Below, piece after piece: positions 48,301-58,463 of a DNA stretch of 64,000 nucleotides; position 1 is the first letter of the stretch; each line of letters starts with the position of its first letter. The stretch comes from Leuctra nigra (lineage: Eukaryota; Arthropoda; Insecta; Plecoptera; Leuctridae): contig OW203762.1 in assembly GCA_934045905.1 (NCBI GenBank), positions 11,995,647 through 12,059,646 of the forward strand, written 5' to 3'. Below the pieces are notes generated by a model. The model was given only the letters and a program-made list of their open reading frames with translations. It made no database searches and was not told where the DNA came from. Made by a program: the position numbers and the translations under genes.

Positions 48301-48828
48301 GCATGCTGCAATCTGTAAGTGTCAAGTTGTTTAAGAATCTTAGTCTATATCTATATTCAAAACCGGTAGTTCTGCCTTCATCCAATTAATAGTCATGATT
48401 GTTAGTATTAGTGACAATGATTAGTCATTGTCTAAGAGAATGCCTCAATATAATTGTATTTGTTTACATCAGTCAAATGGCAATTGACATAGAATGATTA
48501 CATCATTTAAAAGGTTATTATACTCGAAATCAAAATAAAATTGTTTTACACCCTTCTTCCTCTGAAGTAGAGATATTCATTCGATTTCTATTCAAATAAA
48601 GATACGGCCCAGGCCATACAAACCCCAAAACTTCTGCTCGTGTTAATAGATTAGAAGTTTTGGGGTTGGCCATAATTATGTGGTACTACTTATTTTTGGT
48701 TTAAGACTCTTAAGTAGAGAGTGAAGTAACGAAATGATCTCTAGACAGGGGCAGCTGTGGTGACGTATTTGTGTGTGGTCCTGCAATTGAAGCTGGGACC
48801 AAGGAGCTCGACTGGCATCAATCTATGA
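42378..48828 (+). CDS. Insect gustatory receptor (seven-transmembrane chemoreceptor)
   Basis: Six exons with fully consistent phases: 42378-42456, 43957-44207, 45406-45660, 46541-46801, 48225-48314 and 48745-48828. Together they encode 339 residues. Hydrophobic segments alternate with charged loops, e.g. SLISLYSLIIYVAVVSLSAS, YLAIFLALLSPCLCIPLC, ALVILVNSALVFLSITLWIL and LTPPLLVMVWCCILSAYGI. The C-terminus has the family signature: F..AIDLNPPVLTLGGFVEVNKS, then TGAAVVTYLCVVLQ, i.e. the TYhhhhhQ motif with Leu in place of the usual final Phe. In this family such proteins form ligand-gated cation channels in taste neurons. 339 residues is slightly short, so a small exon after 46801 may be missed. 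Introns carry a mariner, two MITEs and a SINE. Ligand unknown. Confidence 0.85.
42561..43439. mobile_element. Decayed mariner-like element with long inverted ends, in receptor intron 1
   Basis: The outer 110-130 bp are inverted repeats (CTCTGAAACCAGTTGGG at the left, CCCAACTGGTTTCAGAG at the right) flanked by TA. Between them are traces of a transposase: an N-terminal helix-turn-helix stretch at about 42770-42930 (KLGETIS, FGKDAM and FKDGRNSVD-like, with frame changes) and RRKRPNLW at about 43064-43090. Most of the catalytic domain is missing. Tc1/mariner membership rests on these traces and the TA flanks. Confidence 0.6.
44419..44546. mobile_element. Small MITE in receptor intron 2
   Basis: GATTCACAAAGCTTTTCCCC at the left is inverted as GGGGAAAAGCTTTGTGAATC at the right. 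About 128 bp, non-coding. Confidence 0.65.
45136..45303. mobile_element. MITE family M1, complete copy, in receptor intron 2
   Basis: AGGTACGTTTACAGTTCGGC is inverted as GCCGAGCTGTAAACGTACCT. The interior matches the copy at 2901-3083. Flanking TAA/TTAA is possibly the target site. Confidence 0.7.
46312..46335. repeat. G homopolymer tract, about 22 bases
   Basis: Run of G in receptor intron 3. Its length should not be trusted in an assembly. Confidence 0.85.
47441..48113 (+). mobile_element. SINE family S, full copy split by a TTAA-type MITE
   Basis: The head at 47449-47520 has an A box (TGGCTGAGTGGTAACG) and B box (GGTTCGATTCC), and the body follows to 47709. The tail AGCCCCAGCCAAAAAAAG resumes only at 48095. 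The 383 bp between are a separate element. The copy lies in receptor intron 4. Confidence 0.85.
47710..48092. mobile_element. TTAA-flanked MITE nested in the SINE
   Basis: It is flanked by TTAA at 47706-47709 and 48093-48096. The ends GAGGGCTGAGTAGTGAG and CTCACTACCCAGCCGTC are imperfect inverse repeats. Two further inverse blocks (CTTGAAGAGTTTTTTAAT; TTTAGTGCC/GGCACTAAA) make most of the element a palindrome. Removing it and one TTAA restores the SINE. Confidence 0.75.
48621..48667. repeat. Perfect 15-bp hairpin in receptor intron 5
   Basis: AACCCCAAAACTTCT pairs with AGAAGTTTTGGGGTT across a 17-base loop. Confidence 0.6.
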
Positions 48829-48946
48829 AAACATCTCCTTGACGCTGCTTGGAAGGATTGTCATGACTATCATGATTATGTTTCTTCAGAATAATAATAT
48901 AATCGAGAAGTGTCTATAATAGTTGAGAAGTGTGAATAATGTTAGG

Positions 48947-49146
48947 TACGAAGGGATGTGCGTTGTGAAAAATATCCGACCGAACCGGGGCTCGAACCCG
49001 GGACCTCTCACTTGCCGGGTGAGAGCTCTACCAACTGAGCTCCGACCGGGTAGCTCAGTTGGTAGAGCTCTCACCCGGCAAGTGAGAGGTCCCGGGTTCG
49101 AGCCCCGGTTCGGTCGGATATTTTTCACAACGCACATCCCTTCGTA
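48947..49146. repeat. Perfect 95-bp inverted repeat containing a tRNA on each arm
   Basis: 48947-49041 is the exact inverse of 49052-49146, with a 10-base centre CCGACCGGGT. Each arm contains most of a tRNA-like gene. The repeat lies just after the receptor stop codon. Confidence 0.9.
49044..49116 (+). tRNA. tRNA-like gene with anticodon position GGC (Ala)
   Basis: A well-paired cloverleaf: acceptor GACCGGG/TTCGGTC (two G-T pairs), D arm GCTC/GAGC, anticodon stem CTCAC/GTGAG with loop CCGGCAA, and T arm CCGGG-TTCGAGC-CCCGG. A box TAGCTCAGTTGG and B box GGTTCGAGCCC are good. The anticodon position reads GGC (alanine), but position 33 is C instead of T. The mirror copy on the minus strand shares everything except the 5' acceptor strand, which the palindrome centre replaces. 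It could be a tRNA-derived repeat rather than a translation gene. Confidence 0.55.
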
Positions 49147-50000
49147 TCATCCTGACTCCATGGAAGTTTTCCACAGAAACCTACATTCTCAATGTTAGGT
49201 ACATAATAAAGTAGCGAACTTTTTTATATACTTTCTATGTGCTTTCCTCCTTAGCTGTTTGATTAACATACGTATTTTTGTAGGACCTTTACAATTAATT
49301 TGGAATTTTATAGTATTAAGTAAAAATTGCTATATCGTTAAAAAATAAGAAGAAGAAGCTCATTATTTTTCGATAAAGGTAAGTAGTATTACTATAAAAA
49401 CTTCATTAGCCTCGCTGCAGAACAGTGCGACGTTAAGCCCCAGACAAAAAAAACTTTAAAAACTGGCACACCATATACTAATTAATGTGATGCTAAAATA
49501 TTTAAAAGCGCTATCAAGATTGTTAATGTTATTTATCAGTGAATAGTTCTTAAATGTTAAAAAAATAAGAAGAAAAAACAACAAATTTTCCTCAAGAAAA
49601 CTTTGAATCCAACCAACACGTCACGTCACATTTACAATATGGATAAAGCATAACCCGACGGCATTCTTGCATTTCCTCACATTGATATATTGTTTCAATG
49701 CTCAGGTTAAAGTTGTAGTAATTTGTCATTAATTGTTTCAAAAACGACCTAAGTGACTTGATTGGATTACCTCATGAGCCTTGTGGAAACCGAAGTTCGT
49801 GTAAAGTGACAAAATACGTTCCGTGTTTTCACATGGCTTCGATATTTACGTCAAACTGACAGCTGATGACACAATAATTGTTCTTGTTTCATTTTCCACA
49901 AACTGTAGAAGCCCCAAGAACATTAGTTAAGGAGGAGAAAAGTTATTCTCTTATTGCGTCAACTCTATTATGAAAATGTACTTAAACAGAGTTTGAAATA
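49147..50000. other. Spacer between receptor and phospholipase genes
   Basis: It contains only a 5'-truncated SINE (49405-49452) and AT-rich sequence. The promoter of the phospholipase gene presumably lies here, but no element is identified. Confidence 0.4.
49405..49452 (+). mobile_element. SINE family S, 3' fragment
   Basis: Only the last 45 bp (AGAACAGTGCGACGTTAAGC, then CCCCAGACAAAAAAA) remain, as expected of 5'-truncated insertion. Confidence 0.75.
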
Positions 50001-53000
50001 ATGAACGGTAAGTTGATTAACAAAGTATTTGTCACGAATAATACGATATATTGAAGGTTACATTCATGAAGTAATTTATCACTCTGCTTGTAGCACATAA
50101 ACCAGCTGTCATTGCTGTCGAGGAAGTGAAAAAGGAACACAGCGTGATTTCTGTGAAAGGAAACGAGGAGAAAGAAAGCGTTCAAGTATTACAAGAAGAA
50201 CCTGAGTCGAGAGAATGCATTAGGATTCGTGGCAATGAAACTGAGCTGAATGACAACAGTCGATTTCCAGACAAACAAGATGTTTTAACACAGATAGTTG
50301 GTTTATCTGTGTGTCCGGAGGAACACACTAAGCCGTTTCTCCAGGAGACAGAAGATAAGTCGAGAGATAATAGTGTGCCTGAGAAAGAGGAAGATGTCAA
50401 GAAGACGCCGAGTGAAACGTAAGCCATTTTTCTTCTTCCCGATTGCATAAATTATGTATGTACCTAATGGGTACAAGTACCTAATGAAGCAAGTTCCTTT
50501 TGATTTTGACAAACACTCATTTTATAATGTTTATAGTAGAGATCAAAATGCTATGTAAGCAACCAACTGTTGGTTGTATAGCAAAATATTTTGCTTCACT
50601 TCTTGTTTAATCCAAAATCATACAAGAACGTCGAATATGTCGTAACGTAGGTAATAAAGAATATTACTGTAAAAATGCAACAACGTAGCACCAACAACGT
50701 AGCTCCACCATTTGTCTGGTGGAAAATCATTCAACCTAGCTCCTCTACAGTATAATAAACCCCACACAAAAATACGAATTTTACAGAACATAGATCACAC
50801 TTTTCCTAATTCAACAGGACGTAGTTTTGACATAATATAGGTTGGTACCCCTTTTACATTAATGAACCTTATGGAAGTACTACAGTACATGTTGAATTTT
50901 TATCATAAATATTTAAGGCGATACATTCAGTAAAATTGAGTATGATCTGCTTTGAAGATTATTATTCACTGGAGAGTGTAAAAAATACAGTTGATTAAAA
51001 AATATATTTGACTCTATTCGTCGCAGATACCAAAAGACATTTAAATAGTGTTAAAAGTCGTTCCTACTTCAAAATAATTTACTTAGAAGTTAGTTAGCTT
51101 ATCACAATAAATACCTAGTCGTAAATCCAATTTAAAAACTTTTAAAATTTTGAATCACTTCCTGCCTACAATTCTTGGAGAAGCTGGAAACATACCATAC
51201 TCTGGATCACAAAAAAGAAGATTAAACCACTATAAATAAAATTATAGGTAGTGCACAACTAATTGAATATATGCGTTATGCAAAAATGTTCTTGCAAGAT
51301 CAGGTAGGTATTATAAACATTTCAGAGGCTGCTAATATCTCCAACAATTTAACTATCCCACTTCTGCCACCAAAGTAGTTTTTATTTCATTATTATCAAT
51401 GTATTGTAGGTACACGTATAGGTTTACCTACTATAAGTTAGTAAACGTTACTCATGGCCTATATTATATTCAATTTCATTCAGAAAGAGAGGGTTTGCAA
51501 CACTTGTCGAGTCCACAATAGATATTTTAACACATAGGTAACTAAATAATAATAACCCAATCCCATAAAGTATAAAGATGTCGTTTTCGTTGCTTTTCAA
51601 TTGTCTCGTTTCTTTGTTTCCATTTTCAGGTTTGACCCGTTCCAGATATTTGAGGTACGCAATGTGTGAGTGTTGTTTCCTTGAACTCCAAACGTCTGCA
51701 ACTTCTGAACATTATTCTCTTTCAAGGTGGATCCTCAGGAATGTCATTTAGTTCAAGTCATGGTGGTCGACGGGCTGGAACCTTCCAAGACTCGGATGTT
51801 CAACTGGCGTGAGTTTATACAACTGTCAAAACACTTTATGCATATATAAGAAGTAGAACAACTTCAAATAAGTTGATTATGTTAACACCTAATTCGGTTG
51901 TCACCTTTGAGAAAAAGATATCAATACACACTTCGAAACAAGCTCTATCAAACTAAACTATGCAAACACAAATAAGTTTTGTTCCAAAAAGTTTTGGAAG
52001 ACCAAAATCATAAAAAATAAGAATTTCTTGATTTTTAAAGAAATTCCACTCTTACCTCTTCAAATCATCTCATATTTGCAGTGTACTGCGGCCATACTGG
52101 GCTAAACAATTTTACCTCCAAATTTACCCTACTTTCAATATTTTGTCATTCCTCTTGCAGTTTAAGGAGCATTTCAAGTCCAATATTCAGGGATGATTTT
52201 TTGTCTTCCTGCGTTATCAAATACGGATAAAAGTGAACCTTTCTAATCGGTTGTTACGGTAAGGGGCAAATATGTTTGCATTAGTTTTAGTTTCGTCATG
52301 GTTTCATCAATCATTGGTATAACCTATGCAGCTAATTCTAATTCGTGACGAAACCCCAGTATGATTGAAGACGTCTATGATGCGTGGTGCTCCACAGATC
52401 TGTACGTCCTGTTGCACGTCCCCAACACGCCCAACCAGCGCAAGCGCACGAAGACGGTCGCCAGCGCCACGCCCATCTGGAACGAGATGTTCAACTTCTT
52501 GATCAATCCGAACGAGGACAATGGACTTGGTGAGTTGAATTCCAGACAAGAAACATGATTAAGAGCGCGCAGCGAGCGTCACTACGCTACCTGGCACTGA
52601 CACGATCAAACGTTCAACCAATCGATTTGAAAGTTTGCACACCCACTAATGCCATGAGCGGTCTCGTGTACAGATTTTAAACAAAATCCTTCGAATATTG
52701 GAAAATAAAACTTGAACCGTTCGAATAATCAACCCGAAATTTGCATGGTCAATACACTTGAATAGCGGAGTGTTATAGTTTTCTAAGGTGAACTTTTCTC
52801 AACGCATGAACGCCATAATAACTGAGCCTGTTTAATCCAAGTTTTTATTCCCTTCACTTCTGTTTGTGTGCAGACGTCAGTATAATGGACGCCAACTTGT
52901 TGCGCCACGACACAAAGCTCGGTGAAGTGCACATCAGTTTGATCGAGATCCCTCTAGGACAGGAAGTGGCGAGAGAGCTCGTCTTTCAGAAGGTATTTCT

Positions 53001-56000
53001 AGGTACTACTTTCTCAACTTCACTATTATCTGCACCCTTCTGTTACAGCTAATGGAAACTGACAATTTAGCTTTCCGGTACAATGATTTGGCGTTTTATT
53101 ATGGCGACCGTCCAAATCCATTGACGGTGCAGTTCATTTAACGATCAGATACATACATCGTTCTTATTTATAATAATAGACCAGACCCTGACGTAAAAAT
53201 CAATGTGTAAATGTCCCTCAGCCGCAGAAACTACGTCATTTCTCATGAAGGTGTACCGTATAAAGCCAGTTTGAACTTCATGATGTCTTGATAATAAACA
53301 GCAATTTAAACATGTAATATGTAGGTGTCTGATCAGAAAATCAACTATAGGTCACTTCCACAAATCTCTGTTTGATTGTTCGATGGAATATATAAATTTT
53401 ACAAATGGTGTCAGAAACGGGATTTTTCTGATTTTGTCCAATATTGTAGCAATTTACTTGAATGATGAAATAAACATTCCTGAACTTAGGACAGGTTTTC
53501 GATTCACTGCTAAATTTTAAACATTGATTAAAACTGTATTGCCATGCAAAAAACCAAAAGATACATTTCTTAAGCGGCCGTTTGAACTTAACTACTGGTT
53601 TTTAGAGAAATTTTAGAAACATGCCCTTAGTTGATTTCCTGGTTTCGCGGATCAAAGAATATTTTAAATACATTTAGCGATTATTAAGTCCAGCGAATGT
53701 AGTTATTATATTGAAACGATTTCTTACAGGGACTAACCGTGAACATCAAGTTGCTGCGCGTCGAAGAGTAAGTACCTGCATCTTGTCGATCACATTAAAA
53801 CACACGTGGAACTCGCTTGTTAAGTTGTCATGTTGTCATCAGCAAGTCCCCGGATCTGCGCTTCAGCCTGGCGCTGTCCGACGAGGAGAAGGAGTTCCTC
53901 GCCAAGCGCAGGGCGCGTGTGCTCGACTCCATGCAGGTGTTGCTCGAGACAGATGCGCCGCGGACGCTGGCGGAGGTGCGAGTCATTCATCACTTCTCTT
54001 GAGCGTAGTGCTCGTCATTGTCAAAGCAGTTTCCAGCGAAGATAACACAGACATTGAGTTGCAATATTGCTTTTTATTAAAAAGAAATGTCTCATTATGA
54101 TTATAGAATCAGATACATAAATATTATATTTTCGACATAAGTTTAGTAATCTGCATCCTCGATTCCTACGTATTTCATCCGATACAAAATACACAAGTGG
54201 TGACAATTCACAACTGGCAATAAAAAAACATCAGTAAACTGCTGTATAGACTGATGGAGGCTGATATAAGTTGACTGAAACATGTTAATTAAATTTTGAA
54301 CAGAACATACCTTTTTATTAAAACATTAATTCATGATCAACTTGACTTTTTCTTTGCGCTGAATATATTCACTCTCCTAAATTTAAACGTGTTAAGAAAA
54401 AATATAATTAAATTATTACTTTTGCCCCAAGTACTTTTTTACTTCAAGGCATAACTTAAAATGATCGCTCAAAATAAATCTGATTGAAAAATGTTTGATC
54501 ACCACAACATCAGTAAAACCGATTAGGTGACCTCTCATTTTAATGATAATAACACGCATTGATTGTTATGGAAAATGACCAGCAGTCATTCAAATTTGTT
54601 CGCCGATCATTTTTCTATATTTGGCCAAGTATACAAACTTCAGGACAAAGTGTTTGGCAAGATCCTGTAATCGCTCACCTGCTTGCTTGGTACGTGGATC
54701 AACAGGTGCCCATCATCGGAGTGCTGGGTTCTGGCGGCGGATTCCGAGCCACCGTCGGTCTGAGCGCCGCGATGAAGGCTCTGGACCAAACCGGCGTCCT
54801 GGACTGCGTGACGTACGTCGCCTCGCTGTCGGGAGGGTCGTGGTACACGTCGTTCCTCTACTCGCAGCCGGACTTCCCTACCAAGCGGTCCGCAGACTAC
54901 CAGGTGATGCTCTCGACTAATCAGGTACCTCGCTGTCGGGAGGGTCGTGGTACACGTCGTTCCTTTACTCGCAGCCGGACTTCCCTACCAAGCGGTCCGC
55001 AGACTACCAGGTGATGCTCTCAACCAATCAGGTACTCGCTGTCGGGAGGGTCGTGGTACACGTCGTTCCTCTACTCGCAGCCGGACTTCCCTACCAAGCG
55101 GTCCGCAGACTACCAGGTGATGCTCTCGACTAATCAGGTACCTCGCTGTCGGGAGGGTCGTGGTACACGTCGTTCCTCTACTCGCAGCCGGACTTCCCTA
55201 CCAAGGGGTCCGCAGACTACCAGGCGATGCTCTCGACCAATCAGGTACCTCGCTGTCGGGAGGGTCGTGGAGGATGAATGAAACAAGTAATTTGAAAAGC
55301 AGTTTACTTTAAATATGCTGTGAATTGGAAACAAAAGCATCGTCCGGTCGATGAGGACTCGTCTGTAGGTCTGTTTGCCTGCCTCCACTTGTCACTAATG
55401 TTTGCCACCCAAATGGTAAAGCAGTTCATTATTATGCGTTGAAGTTTTTAAATGCTGTACCGCTTTTGCGGATATAGTGTTAGAAGTAAGGTCATGGCAA
55501 TTACTAATGTCAAGTTCAGTGGCTAAGAAGGATACAAATATATTTCTGCTCTCCGTTCTTCTGAACGCTTGTTCTGTTTGCTCCCATTTGATTTGTCCTT
55601 CAGTAGAAAATCCATGTCAATGAACATTGAACAATGAACATGCGTGCGCAGGATAAGCTGCGCGTGTGCGTGTGCCGCAACAACTGGCTGAAGCTGGTCA
55701 CGCCCACGCGCATGGTCAGCTACATCGCGCCGGTGTTGCACAAGTCCAAGGCCGGTCAGCCGGTCAGCTTTACGGACTTCTACGGCCACCTCATCGGCGA
55801 CATCATCCTGGAGGAGGTGAGAACCAACGGGGACGATGCAGCATGACGTTCAGTCAGATCAGATGGATGTAAAGCACAAAGTCTGGGTGTGTTGAAAACT
55901 TGAAGGGGTGCTACGGTGGGGTTCTGCAATTTTTTTATGGCGATATATTGTAGAGTATGATCAAAGATTAGAGAGGAGGGAAGATACACCATTCAAATGG

Positions 56001-56608
56001 AAGAAATTTGATGTGTGAATCGCAACTTTTATACGTAATTTTGCTTGTACAATGTATGACCACGCGTCTGCTGGCCTATTGCGCTACGGTCAAACTTCAC
56101 CTCTGTCGGGCGGAATCGTGTCCCCTCCCCTCCGCTAACCCTTCTCAGCTCTACTCCTCGTATCTCTCTCACGAGTGGCGAGGATAGCTGGGATCTCTAG
56201 CACAACACTGGCGCAACACTGGCGCTCACCCGTGGTGAGACGTGCTACTAGAGGTTGTATTTTTTAAATTCTCAAATCGTCACGACCAAAACGCGTCCAA
56301 ATTTTTAACATGCTGATCTTCCCTATACCCTCTAATCTATGTTAGGATATAGAATCATATTCATCAACGCGATTGCGCGTCGCGTTGGGTTTGCGACGCC
56401 ATGTTGGTCGCTCAGGCAACCAGAGTGTTCGAAAGACCACTGTGTGTTTGTGTTCATGGAAGCATGACAGAGAAGTTGGATGTTGTTACAGATCAAGGAC
56501 TCCAGCAGGCTGTCGGCGCAAGCAGCGAAGATGGACCAAGGTCAAGTCCCCATGCCGCTCTACACTTGCATTCACGTCAAGAGAGACGTCTCGGCCAGAG
56601 TGTTTCAG
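50001..56608 (+). CDS. Cytosolic phospholipase A2, C2 domain and N-terminal catalytic part (3' end not found)
   Basis: Eleven exons join in phase: 50001-50007, 50094-50418, 51630-51654, 51727-51808, 52371-52529, 52874-52992, 53730-53767, 53843-53975, 54706-54924, 55652-55816 and 56492-56608. They give 463 residues with no stop yet. Residues 1-110 are an acidic extension. A C2 domain follows (CSTDLYVLLHVPNTPNQRKR, ATPIWNEMFNFLINP, IMDANLLRHDTKLGE). Then come SPDLRFSLALSDEEKEFLAK and the patatin-like catalytic core: the oxyanion-hole GSGGGFRATVGLSAAMKAL and YVASLSGGSWYTSFLY with the nucleophile Ser in S-L-S-G-G. GQPVSFTDFYGHLIGD and MPLYTCIHVK follow. Calcium drives C2 to membranes, where the enzyme releases sn-2 fatty acids such as arachidonate. 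The catalytic Asp region is not found in the remaining 7 kb. Intron 9 holds a 107-bp array. Confidence 0.85.
54821..55262 (+). repeat. 107-bp tandem repeats spanning the active-site exon's 5' splice site
   Basis: Units begin (CTCGCTGTCGGGAGG) at 54822, 54929, 55035, 55142 and 55249; the last is cut short. The first is the true exon end; the others lie in the intron. Each full unit repeats the serine motif block, CGTTCCTCTACTCGCAGCC and the donor AATCAG|GTAC. The period (106-107) is not a multiple of three. The copies are nearly identical. Confidence 0.9.
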
Positions 56609-56889
56609 GTCAGATCTCTCATTTCAGATGACTCATTCCACGATCTGAACCAGATGATGATGAATGTCCGTTATGATTGGAACGATGTGGAGATAGGTCG
56701 ACAAATGGACAAGAGCTATTTAGTTGTGATATTCTGCATCAAATGATAACAAGCGAGAGATCTTCTGTTTACAGAAATGACGTCATTTGATTAGAATTAA
56801 GATTATCCACAAATCAGAACTTAAGATTTCTGGGAAGAGATTAGCTTCCATTTTCTGGCTAAAAGAAAGTCGTTGTATTAAATCGTCAC

Positions 56890-57090
56890 CCTAATACTTA
56901 TTTGTTCCATATGCACTTTTCACTTTTTTTGAGTTAGCTCCAGTAACATGTTGGTTAGTGCTTATTTGTTCCATACGAACATCGTTTGAGCCCAGAAAAT
57001 TGATAATAGCTCTTATTTCAGGTAATGTTTATTTGTTCCATAAGCCGTGGGAGAAAATATTCAGTGTTTATTTGGTCCATATGCATTTTG
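56890..57090. repeat. Four scattered TTATTTGTTCCATA repeats
   Basis: Copies lie near 56898, 56964, 57028 and 57066 (the last as TTATTTGGTCCATA). Irregular spacing suggests an element's sub-terminal region. Confidence 0.45.
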
Positions 57091-57507
57091 GCCAATCAGG
57101 AGCGAGTATTTCGTTGCCTGTCTCACTCTTACTAATTGTAAATGGCTGCACTCTTCCAACCAAAACGCAACATCGAAAGAAACATCGATGGACATTCATA
57201 ATCTATCTTAATCCGTCAGGAATATATTTAATATGTTCATAAATTATATGGAATAGAAGATAATGTCATATCCAGAGCCCGATATTCCGCCAGTGCTGCT
57301 AAATATTGAATCAAGTGAAGACAACATAACCCCACATTTTAATAAAATTGCGATTATATTTATAACATACAACAAACATACAAACAGTGATTAATATTAT
57401 TTAGGTAAGGTAATATTACTAATATAATTGATCAAAATAATATATATGTAGGTAATTGAGCGAGCGTAGCGAGCGTCTCCATTCGGCTCTTTTGGACACT
57501 TTCTCTG

Positions 57508-57512
<5 letters not shown>

Positions 57513-57561
<49 letters not shown>

Positions 57562-57562
57562 T
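57513..57562. repeat. (GT)n microsatellite
   Basis: About 21 GT dinucleotides. Confidence 0.95.
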
Positions 57563-57564
57563 GT

Positions 57565-57742
57565 TGACAAAGCTATCAATGTGAGCTCAGGCGGGTGAAT
57601 ACACAACAGGAATGTGAGGTCCATTTTCAATGTGAGCTCAGACCCCCTGAGCTCGGATTGTTTAGTATAGGGAATCAATGCTAAATGATAAATAAGGCCT
57701 TCCTACCGAGTTTCAGCTATGAGCTCACATTGATAGATTTGT
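57565..57742. repeat. Foldback pair around TATCAATGTGAGCTCA
   Basis: CTATCAATGTGAGCTCA at the left is inverted as TGAGCTCACATTGATAG at the right. An extra AATGTGAGCTCA copy lies between. Probably a short MITE. Confidence 0.5.
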
Positions 57743-58463
57743 CTGTTTTCGTAGTTGAGGTGTGTTCCCACCAGGGCGGCGCTCGAATAGTTTTCACACA
57801 CTTCGTACACACCCATGACGCGTAGTGACCGCAGCATGTGAGCTCCTTTTTCGGACATGCATTTTGTGGAGTTCCCTTTAAATTCGAATCAGCCAATGAC
57901 ATGACGGCATTCAAATATTTGAAATACACACAGCGCGACCGCCTAAGCCAATACAATGTGAGGTCATAAAAAATAAAAACGTATAGTTTTGTAAACTATT
58001 TATTAATACGTTCAATTGTTAGGTACACCTATGTTACATGCATAGAAACCAGCAAATAAATTAAGATAACTACATTGGAGCAATGACTATACAATTAAAT
58101 ACAATTAATATCGTATTACTCTGTTGAAGATAATCGTATGTTTTTTTAAAAAGTACGTAATATCGTGCGTATGCTAAAATCGTGTACGTACCAAATGATT
58201 ACAATGTAACTATTACATAAAACAAATGTCACATACGTGCGAAATAGACAAGTTTCTAACTGCAGTAACTGACTATTGATATTTTTATACAGGGGGGAAA
58301 TCCACGTAAAATGTTATTGAATACAATTTCAAAAATGTGTATATTTTTTGTTGGATTATATATAACTTGTAACATCTTAAAAAACATTCTATATTGTTAT
58401 ATTTGACAGACTTGCGTCTTGTGTCTTAAAATGTTGTAATTTAAACGTTGAATTTAAATTTAA

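Larger units (their letters stand above)
56609..58463. other. Non-coding stretch with several small repeats
   Basis: No downstream phospholipase exon is recognised here. It holds TTATTTGTTCCATA repeats, a GT microsatellite and an inverted repeat. Confidence 0.4.

Noticed and set aside
52361..52370. Using the acceptor CCCCAG at 52359 for the C2 exon
   Set aside because: It puts a stop in frame; the acceptor GAAG at 52370 restores the phase-1 junction.
53711..54100. Alternative frames over the phospholipase exon at 53843-53975
   Set aside because: Shadow frames of a GC-rich exon; the chosen frame continues the C2/catalytic alignment in phase.
54559..54705. Extending the active-site exon upstream to 54559
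   Set aside because: The acceptor at 54705 gives phase 0 and aligns directly with the family's VP..(A/G).LGSGGG start; the upstream acceptors are poor.
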